Assembly (NCBI GenBank): GCA_026998145.1
Contig: JALTRC010000586.1
Location: forward strand, 1-7,418
Length of the DNA stretch: 7,418 nt
Source of the DNA: Gammaproteobacteria bacterium
GTDB lineage: Bacteria > Pseudomonadota > Gammaproteobacteria > SZUA-229
Direction of reading: 5' to 3'
Part shown: one piece after another, positions 1 through 5,541 of the stretch
How the letters are laid out: each line of letters opens with the position of its first letter
How positions within the stretch are numbered: position 1 is the first letter of the stretch
Made by a program: the position numbers and the translations under genes
Notes under the pieces: model-generated
Databases searched by the model: none
Told to the model about the DNA's origin: nothing
The model's input: only the letters and a program-made list of their open reading frames with translations

Positions 1-248
1 AAGTGAATGATGACGGTGTGATTGAAAACGCCGTATTCAAAACCTACGGCTGCGGCAGTGCCATTGCATCCAGCTCGCTGGTGACTGAATGGATGAAAGG
101 CAAAACCCTGGAAGAAGCCAAACAGATCAAAAACATGGACATAGCCGAAGAACTGGCGCTGCCGCCGGTAAAAGTCCACTGCTCGGTACTGGCGGAAGAT
201 GCCATTAGTGCGGCGGTGGAAGATTACTTAAGTAAAAACAAAGAGTAA
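1..248 (+). CDS. iscU: Iron-sulfur cluster assembly scaffold IscU (5' partial)
   Basis: IscU is the cytoplasmic scaffold on which IscS-derived sulfur and iron are built into a [2Fe-2S] cluster before transfer to acceptor proteins. Only the C-terminal 81 residues are present. By alignment to the 128-residue E. coli protein from memory, about 46 residues lie upstream of the window, including the first ligand cysteine. Visible are the YGCGSAIASSS segment, whose Cys corresponds to E. coli Cys63, and LPPVKVHC, which holds the LPPVK peptide bound by HscA and the His105/Cys106 equivalents. The reading frame is open to the left edge, and the GTG at position 3 is internal, not a start. The TAA stop is 5 bases before iscA. 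iscR and iscS are expected upstream but are not visible. The identification is very secure. Confidence 0.98.
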   Translation, partial: VNDDGVIENAVFKTYGCGSAIASSSLVTEWMKGKTLEEAKQIKNMDIAEELALPPVKVHCSVLAEDAISAAVEDYLSKNKE

Positions 249-253
249 GCATT

Positions 254-580
254 ATGTCATTATCTATTTCTGATGCCGCCGCCGATCGGGTTAAGGCTTT
301 TCTGGAAAACCGTGGCAAGGGCCTGGGCGTGCGTCTGGGCGTGAAGACCACTGGCTGTTCCGGCATGGCTTATGTGATCGAGTTTGTGGATGAAATCAAT
401 CCCGATGAAGACGTCACCTTTGAAGACAAGGGCGTGACCATTGTGGTGGACAAGAAAAGTCTGGTGATTCTGGACGGCACAGAAATCGATTATGCCAAAG
501 AAGGCCTTAATGAAGGCTTTAAGTTCACCAACCCCAATGAATCCGAACGCTGCGGTTGTGGCGAGAGCTTCACGCTTTAA
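254..580 (+). CDS. iscA: A-type iron-sulfur cluster carrier IscA
   Basis: IscA is a cytoplasmic A-type carrier that accepts clusters or iron and delivers them to apoproteins, notably in [4Fe-4S] maturation. The product is 108 residues, close to the 107 of E. coli IscA. The three family cysteines are present: Cys35 in TTGCSGMAY, and Cys100 and Cys102 in the C-terminal CGCGESF motif. The ATG lies 5 bases after the iscU stop with only a weak purine stretch (AAGAG) ahead of it, consistent with translation coupled to iscU. The placement between iscU and hscB separates it from ErpA and SufA, which share the fold. No defect is seen. Confidence 0.98.
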   Translation: MSLSISDAAADRVKAFLENRGKGLGVRLGVKTTGCSGMAYVIEFVDEINPDEDVTFEDKGVTIVVDKKSLVILDGTEIDYAKEGLNEGFKFTNPNESERCGCGESFTL

Positions 581-582
581 TC

Positions 583-1128
583 ATGTCTGACGATCTGTTT
601 GCCCAGAACTATTTCGAGATTTTTGGCCTGCCCGTGTCGGTGGATATAGACGTGGCTGCCATGTCTGCCAGCTATCACGAATTGCAGAAAAAATATCATC
701 CGGATCGTTTTGCCAATGGGGATGAGCAGCAAAGCCGTCTGGCCATGCAAGCCACATCGCTGATTAACAGTGCCTTTGAAACCCTGAAGTCGCCCCTGTC
801 CCGCGCCCAGTATTTATTAAAACTCAAAGGCGTGGACACCAGCACGGAAACCGACACCACTATGGATGGGGCCTTTTTAATGGAGCAGATGGAGCTGCGT
901 GAATCCCTGGAAAATGTGCGTCAGCAGGCAGATCCATTATCCACGCTGGATAAAATGGCCAGCGATCTGAAAAAACAGATGAAACAGCTGATGAACCAGT
1001 TTCAGCAATCCTATGAAAATAACGAGCTGGAAGCAGCCCGTGAATCCATTCGCAAAATGCAGTTTATTCTCAAGGCGCAGAATGAAGTCAAACAGATTTC
1101 CGAGCAACTTGAAGATGAAATGCTTTAA
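583..1128 (+). CDS. hscB: J-domain co-chaperone HscB
   Basis: HscB is the Hsp40-like partner that binds IscU and stimulates the ATPase of HscA, which drives cluster release from the scaffold. The product is 181 residues against 171 in E. coli, and most of the excess is a short N-terminal extension before the conserved YFEIFGLP segment. The J domain carries the HPD motif at residues 39-41 in the context KKYHPDRF. The C-terminal helical domain that binds IscU contains FLMEQMELRE at about residues 98-107. I chose the ATG 2 bases after the iscA stop because it gives the family length. A TTG 27 bases upstream in the same frame lies inside iscA and has no support. There is no strong Shine-Dalgarno sequence, so coupling to iscA is likely. 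Confidence 0.97.
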   Translation: MSDDLFAQNYFEIFGLPVSVDIDVAAMSASYHELQKKYHPDRFANGDEQQSRLAMQATSLINSAFETLKSPLSRAQYLLKLKGVDTSTETDTTMDGAFLMEQMELRESLENVRQQADPLSTLDKMASDLKKQMKQLMNQFQQSYENNELEAARESIRKMQFILKAQNEVKQISEQLEDEML

Positions 1129-1144
1129 CCCAGAATAAAAATCC

Positions 1145-3037
1145 ATGGCTTTATTACAAATCGCTGAACCCGGTCAGTCAGGTAAGCCCCATGAGCGCAA
1201 ATTCGCTGTGGGCATTGATCTGGGTACTACCAACTCACTTGTTGCCACCGTACGTAGTGGTAAGAGCGATACTCTGCCTGATGAAAATGGTGAGCACCTG
1301 CTGCCCTCGGCAGTTCGCTACACGCCAACAGAAACCATTGTGGGCAAGGCTGCCAGAGAGGCGGCGGTGGAAGATCCACACAACACCATTATTTCGGTAA
1401 AGCGCCTGATGGGGCGTGGGGTTGAGGATTTGAAACTGCTGGGTGAGCAGCTGCCCTATGAATTTGTGGAATCGGAGACTTCCGTGCCCCGCATTAAAAC
1501 CGTGGCAGGGGACAAGAGCGCGGTAGAAGTCTCAGCAGATATTTTAAAAGCCCTGAAAAAACGCGGCGAAGAGACTCTGGGTGATGAGCTGGTCGGCGCG
1601 GTGATTACCGTGCCGGCCTATTTTGACGATGCCCAGCGTCAGGCCACCAAGGATGCGGCGCGGCTGGCAGACTTGAATGTGCTGCGCCTGCTCAATGAGC
1701 CCACTGCTGCGGCCGTGGCCTATGGTCTGGATTCCGGCCAGGAAGGGGTGGTGGCCATTTATGATCTGGGCGGCGGCACCTTTGATATTTCCATTTTGCG
1801 TCTCAATAAAGGCGTGTTTGAGGTCATGGCCACCGGCGGTGACAGCGCCCTGGGCGGTGATGATTTTGACCATGCCATTGCCGAGTGGATTATGCAGCAG
1901 GCGAAAATCAGCAATGATCAGCTGGATGCCTCACGCAGCCGTCTGCTGCTGCAAAAAGCCTGTGAAGCCAAGGAGGCTCTGGCGGATGCGGAGTCGGTGG
2001 ACATTACCATTGATCTGGATGAACAGCAGACCTGGTATGGCTCCTTGAATCGTGACACCCTGAATGAACTGATCGACCCGCTGATTGGCAAAACCCTGCT
2101 GTCCTGCCGCCGTGCCCTGCGAGATGCGGAGGTCGATAAGGACGAGATTATCGACGTGGTCATGGTGGGTGGCTCCACCCGCAGCCTGCGGGTACGGGAA
2201 AAAGTCGGCGAGTTTTTTGAATGCGAACCACTGGTCAGTATCGACCCGGACAAGGTGGTGGCCATAGGCGCAGCCATTCAGGCCAATGCCCTGGCCGGCA
2301 ATGATCCCGACGGTGAAATGCTGCTGCTGGATGTGATTCCCCTGTCCCTGGGCATAGAAACCATGGGTGGCCTGACGGAAAAAATCATCCACCGCAATAC
2401 ACCCATACCTGTCTCCCGCGCCCAGGAGTTCACCACCTATAAAGATGGCCAGACTGCCATGGCAGTGCATGTGGTGCAGGGGGAGCGGGAACTGGTGGAT
2501 GACAACCGCTCTCTGGCCCGTTTTGAGCTGCGGGGCTTCCCGCCCAAGGTGGCTGGCGCCCTGCGTATCCGGGTGACTTTTCAGGTGGATGCGGATGGTC
2601 TGCTCAGTGTTTCCGCCATGGAAGAAACCTCCGGGGTGGAAGCCAGTGTTGAAGTCAAACCGTCTTATGGCCTGAGTGATGGTGAAATTGAATCTATGTT
2701 AAAAGCCTCCATGGAACATGCCCGTGATGATATTGAAGCTCGCAGCCTGCGTGAACAGCAGGTGGAAGCGGCACGGGTCATCGAAGCCCTGGATTCGGCG
2801 CTGGCAGAAGATGGGGATGCCCTGTTAAGTGATGAAGAAAAGCAGGTGATACTGGCTGCCCGGGATGCACTGGTGCAAAGCAAAGATATGGCGACTACAT
2901 CCCAGCAGGTTAAAGATGCCATTGCCGCTGTGGAAAAAGCCAGCGCCGCCTATGTGGCCAAACGTATGAACAGCAGTGTGCAGAGCACCATGGCTGGACA
3001 CAAAGTTGAAGAATTTAAAACCGAGAGTGAAGACTGA
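1145..3037 (+). CDS. hscA: Hsp70-class chaperone HscA for Fe-S cluster transfer
   Basis: HscA is a specialised DnaK relative that recognises the LPPVK peptide of IscU and uses ATP hydrolysis to promote cluster transfer. The product is 630 residues (E. coli 616). The N-terminus, MALLQIAEPGQSG, closely matches E. coli HscA and supports this start. The nucleotide-binding domain shows GIDLGTTNS (phosphate 1, residues 23-31), VPAYFDDAQRQ, NEPTAAAVAYGLDSG and DLGGGTFDIS (phosphate 2, from about residue 207), then VMVGGSTR and SIDPDKVVAIGAAIQ. The substrate-binding beta domain follows the linker-like LLLDVIPLSLGIETMGG, and a helical lid rich in charged residues ends the protein. The gene sits between hscB and fdx, which separates it from dnaK. 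The RBS is poor. The TGA stop overlaps the ATG of fdx by one base. Confidence 0.98.
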   Translation: MALLQIAEPGQSGKPHERKFAVGIDLGTTNSLVATVRSGKSDTLPDENGEHLLPSAVRYTPTETIVGKAAREAAVEDPHNTIISVKRLMGRGVEDLKLLGEQLPYEFVESETSVPRIKTVAGDKSAVEVSADILKALKKRGEETLGDELVGAVITVPAYFDDAQRQATKDAARLADLNVLRLLNEPTAAAVAYGLDSGQEGVVAIYDLGGGTFDISILRLNKGVFEVMATGGDSALGGDDFDHAIAEWIMQQAKISNDQLDASRSRLLLQKACEAKEALADAESVDITIDLDEQQTWYGSLNRDTLNELIDPLIGKTLLSCRRALRDAEVDKDEIIDVVMVGGSTRSLRVREKVGEFFECEPLVSIDPDKVVAIGAAIQANALAGNDPDGEMLLLDVIPLSLGIETMGGLTEKIIHRNTPIPVSRAQEFTTYKDGQTAMAVHVVQGERELVDDNRSLARFELRGFPPKVAGALRIRVTFQVDADGLLSVSAMEETSGVEASVEVKPSYGLSDGEIESMLKASMEHARDDIEARSLREQQVEAARVIEALDSALAEDGDALLSDEEKQVILAARDALVQSKDMATTSQQVKDAIAAVEKASAAYVAKRMNSSVQSTMAGHKVEEFKTESED

Positions 3038-3375
3038 TGCCAAAGATTATTTTTCTGCCCCATGAAGAGCTATGCCCCGAGGGTGCGGTAATCGAAGCCA
3101 AAGCCGGCGAAACCATCTGTGACGCAGCTTTGCGGGAAGGCATTGAAATTGAACATGCCTGTGAAATGTCCTGCGCCTGCACCACCTGTCATGTGTATGT
3201 GCGAGAAGGAGGGGAGTCTCTGAATGAAAATTCTGATGATGAAGACGATATGCTGGACAAGGCCTGGGGGCTGGACCCGGATTCCCGCCTGAGCTGTCAG
3301 GCACGGGTAGACGATACGGATCTGGTGGTGGAAATCCCCAAATACACCATCAATATGGTTTCAGAGAATCATTAG
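3037..3375 (+). CDS. fdx: ISC-type [2Fe-2S] ferredoxin
   Basis: This adrenodoxin-type ferredoxin supplies electrons for cluster assembly on IscU, probably for persulfide reduction or reductive coupling. The product is 112 residues (E. coli Fdx is 111). Cluster ligands are Cys42, Cys48, Cys51 and Cys87, in the contexts HACEMSCACTTC and RLSCQAR. The extra Cys46 near the cluster, also present in E. coli Fdx, is conserved. An acidic stretch (NSDDEDDM, residues 65-72) matches the partner-docking surface of this family. The ATG overlaps the hscA stop (ATGA), which implies reinitiation by the same ribosomes. Its stop codon TAG overlaps the Shine-Dalgarno sequence of iscX. Confidence 0.98.
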   Translation: MPKIIFLPHEELCPEGAVIEAKAGETICDAALREGIEIEHACEMSCACTTCHVYVREGGESLNENSDDEDDMLDKAWGLDPDSRLSCQARVDDTDLVVEIPKYTINMVSENH

Positions 3376-3379
3376 GAGG
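3374..3379 (+). promoter_or_regulatory. Strong ribosome binding site of iscX
   Basis: AGGAGG lies four bases before the iscX ATG and shares its first two bases with the fdx stop codon. It is the best Shine-Dalgarno match among the isc genes here. The others rely on weak sites close to the preceding stop, so iscX may be translated more independently than its neighbours. Confidence 0.85.
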
Positions 3380-3383
3380 CAAT

Positions 3384-3584
3384 ATGGAGTTAAAATGGAC
3401 AGATACCCTGGATATTGCCATTGCTCTGGATGAGGCCCATCCGGATGTGGATCCCCAGTGGATACGTTTTACCGACCTGCATCAATGGATATGTGAGCTG
3501 GAGGATTTCAAGGATGACCCGGAAGCATCCAGTGAAAAAATACTGGAAGCCATCCAGATGAGCTGGATTGATGAAAAAGACTAG
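3384..3584 (+). CDS. iscX: Small acidic Fe-S assembly protein IscX (YfhJ)
   Basis: IscX is a small acidic winged-helix protein that binds IscS and iron and tunes the rate of sulfur delivery to IscU, competing with frataxin (CyaY). The product is 66 residues, the same size as E. coli IscX. It keeps the family pattern LKWTD near the N-terminus, VRFTD-like IRFTDLHQWI in the middle, LEDFKDDPEASSEKILEAI, and a terminal W[IL]DE. It is the last gene of the isc operon, 8 bases after fdx. No terminator follows it directly. The palindromic element begins about 18 bases after its stop codon. Confidence 0.97.
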   Translation: MELKWTDTLDIAIALDEAHPDVDPQWIRFTDLHQWICELEDFKDDPEASSEKILEAIQMSWIDEKD

Positions 3585-3604
3585 CTGCCCTGGCGAACTG
3601 AGTT

Positions 3605-3628
3605 GACGCAAAGACGCAGAGTTCGCGA
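3605..3628. repeat. Left-end 8-bp periodic repeat of the element
   Basis: Three consecutive octamers, GACGCAAA, GACGCAGA and GTTCGCGA, form a degenerate tandem array with period 8. The mirror copies lie at the right end, at 3869-3892. The third octamer overlaps the self-complementary TTCGCGAA. Confidence 0.65.
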
Positions 3629-3653
3629 AGAAATTTGAAGGGTGGAGTTCAAG

Positions 3654-3837
3654 CCAATACCAGTCAGTTAAACGCTAAATTATTGAAAATATATGAAACT
3701 CAATAGTGTTAACCCCCCTCTTTAGCAAAGAGGGGCTGGGGGAGATTTGAAATCCCCCTCATCCCCCCCTTTGAAAAGGGGGGGGATCTAAAAAGTGGAA
3801 ATACTTTTAAGCTTAGCCATTAACTTACTGGTATTGG
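3654..3837. repeat. Middle inverted repeat of the element
   Basis: CCAATACCAGTCAGTTAA at 3654-3671 pairs with TTAACTTACTGGTATTGG at 3820-3837, with one mismatch in 18 positions. An inner TTAGC/GCTAA pair (3813-3817 with 3674-3678) and an outer AAGCC/GGCTT pair extend it imperfectly. In RNA this would bring the two halves of the element together. Confidence 0.8.
3713..3785. repeat. Core of three tandem hairpins with G and C runs
   Basis: Hairpin 1 pairs CCCCTCTTT (3715-3723) with AAAGAGGGG (3727-3735) around a 3-base loop. Hairpin 2 pairs GGGGGA (3738-3743) with TCCCCC (3753-3758), or alternatively GATTT with AAATC next to the G/C runs. Hairpin 3 pairs CCCCCCCTT (3763-3771) with the AA plus seven of the eight G residues at 3776-3784. 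None is followed by a T-tract in either direction, so they do not look like ordinary terminators. Confidence 0.8.
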
Positions 3838-3868
3838 GTTTGGCTTAAGATGATATCCTTTAAAAACC

Positions 3869-3892
3869 TCTGCGACTTCGCGTCTTTGCGTC
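3869..3892. repeat. Right-end 8-bp periodic repeat of the element
   Basis: TCTGCGAC, TTCGCGTC and TTTGCGTC are three consecutive octamers that share the pattern NNYGCGNC. They form the inverted counterpart of the left end at 3605-3628. The outermost octamers of the two ends are identical in inverted orientation, while the inner ones differ in a few bases. Confidence 0.65.
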
Positions 3893-3923
3893 AAAATATA
3901 AAAAGCAGATCTACTGGTTGCCT

Positions 3924-3952
3924 TTGCTTAAGCCACTAAAGCCGCGTAAAAT
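3924..3952 (+). promoter_or_regulatory. Candidate sigma70 promoter for ndk
   Basis: TTGCTT (3924-3929) as -35 and TAAAAT (3947-3952) as -10 are separated by exactly 17 bases. The -10 matches five of six consensus positions and the -35 only three. Transcription would start near 3959, about 40 bases before the ndk ATG. The -10 occupies the loop of the terminator hairpin. Assignment is by pattern only. Confidence 0.45.
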
Positions 3953-3969
3953 CGCGGCTTTAGTATTTT
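3935..3969 (+). terminator. Rho-independent terminator, probably of the isc operon
   Basis: A perfect 12-bp stem (3935-3946 with 3953-3964) contains the core AAAGCCGCG/CGCGGCTTT, encloses the 6-base loop TAAAAT, and is followed by ATTTT. It is the only conventional terminator between iscX and ndk and stands about 350 bases after the iscX stop. The T-tract is short, so some read-through into ndk is possible. Confidence 0.65.
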
Positions 3970-3983
3970 CCCCGTTTTATTCT

Positions 3984-3988
3984 GGAGA
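3984..3988 (+). promoter_or_regulatory. Ribosome binding site of ndk
   Basis: GGAGA lies 10 bases before the ATG at 3999. It supports that start over the longer upstream reading frame, which begins with TTG at 3918 and runs through the terminator hairpin. Confidence 0.75.
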
Positions 3989-3998
3989 TTTGCCTGAA

Positions 3999-4430
3999 AT
4001 GGCTGTTGAACGTACTTTATCCATTATCAAACCTGATGCGGTTGCCAAAAATATCATCGGTGAAATTTATAGCCATTTTGAAAAAGCCGGCCTGCGCATT
4101 GTGGGGGCTAAAATGATGCAACTGAGCCGTGAAAAAGCCGAAGGCTTTTACGCGGTGCATAAAGATCGCCCCTTCTTCAAGGATCTGGTGGATTTTATGA
4201 TCTCCGGCCCGGTGATGATTCAGGTGCTGGAAGGGGAAGATGCCATCGAGCTGAATCGTAAGCTCATGGGCGCCACCAATCCGGCTGAAGCGGAAGCCGG
4301 CACTATCCGCGCCAAATATGCCACATCCATTGATGAAAATGCGGTGCATGGTTCAGATGGAGAGGATACGGCAAAAGCCGAGATCGCTTATTTTTTCTCC
4401 AATGAGGAAGTGTGTGAGCGTCTCCGTTAA
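3999..4430 (+). CDS. ndk: Nucleoside diphosphate kinase
   Basis: Ndk transfers the gamma phosphate of ATP to nucleoside diphosphates through a phosphohistidine and so balances the NTP and dNTP pools in the cytoplasm. The product is 143 residues, the same as E. coli Ndk. It begins MAVERTLSIIKPDAV with the conserved Lys11, and carries GPVMIQVLEGEDAI, the MGATNPAEA segment and the active-site NAVHGSD with catalytic His117. The start is fixed by family length and by the GGAGA site 10 bases upstream. The open frame continues upstream to 3918 but encodes the terminator there. The 3' end overlaps the start of rlmN. A candidate promoter immediately upstream could drive this gene and those after it. 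Confidence 0.98.
   Translation: MAVERTLSIIKPDAVAKNIIGEIYSHFEKAGLRIVGAKMMQLSREKAEGFYAVHKDRPFFKDLVDFMISGPVMIQVLEGEDAIELNRKLMGATNPAEAEAGTIRAKYATSIDENAVHGSDGEDTAKAEIAYFFSNEEVCERLR
4404..4410 (+). promoter_or_regulatory. Ribosome binding site of rlmN inside ndk
   Basis: GAGGAAG within the last codons of ndk lies just ahead of the GTG at 4414 (six bases from GAGG to GTG). This decides for the GTG start over the in-frame ATG at 4402, which has no comparable site. Confidence 0.65.
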
Positions 4431-5541
4431 TTTAACAACACCCACCAAAACCAATCTGCTGGGTTTAAACCGGCAGGGACTTGAGGCCTTTTTCGCCAAT
4501 ATGGGCGAAAAGGCCTTTCGTGCTTCTCAGCTAATGAAATGGGTGCACCAGCTGCGGGTGGATGACTTCAGCCAGATGAGCAATATCAGCAAGGCATTGC
4601 AGCAAAAACTGTCTGAGATTGCCTGCATCAGGGGGCTGGATGTGATTGTCGATCAGCTCTCCCGTGATGGCACCCGCAAGTGGGTGATGGGGCTGGAAGA
4701 CGGCAACCGTATTGAGGCGGTTTTTATACCCGAGGATGATCGGGGCACTTTATGTATTTCATCCCAGGTGGGCTGCGCCCTGGATTGCAGCTTCTGTTCT
4801 ACTGCCCGGCAGGGTTTTAGTCGCAATCTGACCACGGCTGAAATCCTGGCCCAGGTGTGGATGGCCTGTCGTCTGCTGGATGAAGAAGGCAGGCCGGAAC
4901 GTAATGTTACCAATGTGGTCTTTATGGGCATGGGCGAGCCGCTGTTAAATTACGATAATGTGATGGACGCCATTGATGTATTGCTGGATGATTTTGCCTA
5001 TGGCTTAAGCAAACGCCGGGTTACGGTCAGCACATCGGGTATTCTGCCCGGTATGCAGCGCATGGCAGAACGCCATGATGTGCAGCTGGCGATTTCCTGG
5101 CATGCCAGTGATGATGCGCTGCGTGATGAACTGGTGCCCATTAATAAAAAATATCCATTAAAAGAGCTGACTCAGGCGCTGCATCAGTTTATGGAAAAGC
5201 GTTCTCCTCGCTCGCGGCTGACCATCGAATATGTGATGTTGTCCGGGGTAAATGACAGTAAACAGGACGCAGAAAAACTCATCAGGCGACTACAGGGCTT
5301 AAATGTACTGGTAAATCTGATACCCTTTAACCCCTTTGAAAACTCCGGTTACAGTACCTCATCGGGCAATGCGGTCAGGCGTTTTCAGGATGTATTAATG
5401 AAAGCTGGATTAACCACGGTAATACGCAAAACCCGTGGTGAAGATATTGATGCAGCCTGCGGTCAGTTAGTGGGTAAGGTAGACGATAAAAGTCGTCGTG
5501 AAGCACGATTTATAAAACCAAGGCTTGGGATGAATTCATGA
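4414..5541 (+). CDS. rlmN: Dual-specificity 23S rRNA/tRNA C2-adenine methyltransferase RlmN
   Basis: RlmN is a radical SAM enzyme that methylates C2 of A2503 in 23S rRNA and of A37 in several tRNAs. From the GTG start the product is 375 residues (E. coli 384). The radical SAM motif CX3CX2C is at residues 121, 125 and 128 in GCALDCSFCSTARQGF. The two mechanistic cysteines are also present: Cys114 (E. coli Cys118) in LCISSQVG and Cys349 (E. coli Cys355, the methyl carrier) in DIDAACGQL. GMGEPLLNYDNV at about residues 172-183 is a further family motif. The N-terminal LLGLNRQGLEAFF and GEKAFRASQLMKW match the accessory domain. The antibiotic-resistance relative Cfr is excluded by context and overall similarity. 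The gene overlaps ndk by 17 bases and pilW by 4. Confidence 0.97.
   Translation: MSVSVNLTTPTKTNLLGLNRQGLEAFFANMGEKAFRASQLMKWVHQLRVDDFSQMSNISKALQQKLSEIACIRGLDVIVDQLSRDGTRKWVMGLEDGNRIEAVFIPEDDRGTLCISSQVGCALDCSFCSTARQGFSRNLTTAEILAQVWMACRLLDEEGRPERNVTNVVFMGMGEPLLNYDNVMDAIDVLLDDFAYGLSKRRVTVSTSGILPGMQRMAERHDVQLAISWHASDDALRDELVPINKKYPLKELTQALHQFMEKRSPRSRLTIEYVMLSGVNDSKQDAEKLIRRLQGLNVLVNLIPFNPFENSGYSTSSGNAVRRFQDVLMKAGLTTVIRKTRGEDIDAACGQLVGKVDDKSRREARFIKPRLGMNS

Larger units (their letters stand above)
3603..3894. repeat. Nested palindromic (MITE-like) intergenic element
   Basis: The 414-base gap between iscX and ndk holds no gene. Most of it is one large imperfect palindrome centred near 3748. The outer shell is a perfect 15-bp inverted repeat, TTGACGCAAAGACGC at 3603-3617 against its complement at 3880-3894. 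The middle shell is an 18-bp inverted repeat with one mismatch (3654-3671 against 3820-3837). The core is a set of G/C-run hairpins at 3713-3785. All three shells share nearly the same centre, so the arms did not arise by chance. There is no transposase or ORF, and I see no clear target-site duplication. The shape fits a dispersed non-autonomous element or a BIME/REP-like unit. Its family and copy number cannot be judged from this window. Confidence 0.8.

Noticed and set aside
556..582. An HscB start at TTG 556 inside iscA
   Set aside because: The nine extra residues come from the iscA cysteine-motif region read out of frame. The ATG at 583 fits the family and the operon spacing.
1544..2470. 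Long open frames on the minus strand within hscA
   Set aside because: They lie wholly opposite a highly conserved Hsp70 gene, show no recognisable protein features and have no ribosome sites. They are composition shadows.
1145..3037. HscA N-terminal 20 residues as an odd extension compared with DnaK
   Set aside because: E. coli HscA carries the same type of leader (MALLQI...), so this is normal for the family.
3681..3705. Small inverted repeat TATTGA/TCAATA as an operator
   Set aside because: It has six-base arms with a 13-base spacer in AT-rich DNA inside the element, so it is expected by chance and is not near a gene start.
3715..3735. Hairpin 1 of the element as the isc terminator
   Set aside because: The stem is followed by CTGGGGG, not a T-tract, and hairpins 2 and 3 lack T-tracts as well. 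The hairpin at 3935-3964 is a much better terminator.
3603..3894. CRISPR array or tRNA-like gene in the intergenic region
   Set aside because: The repeats are inverted and nested rather than direct with regular spacers, and there is no cloverleaf, anticodon arm or CCA-type end.
3918..3998. An 81-base in-frame upstream extension of ndk starting at TTG
   Set aside because: It translates through the terminator hairpin, has no ribosome site, and would give 170 residues instead of the 143 typical for Ndk. The ATG at 3999 has GGAGA upstream.
4318..4413. A longer RlmN beginning inside ndk at 4318
   Set aside because: The extra 32 residues only reflect the overlapping ndk frame and have no counterpart in known RlmN N-termini.
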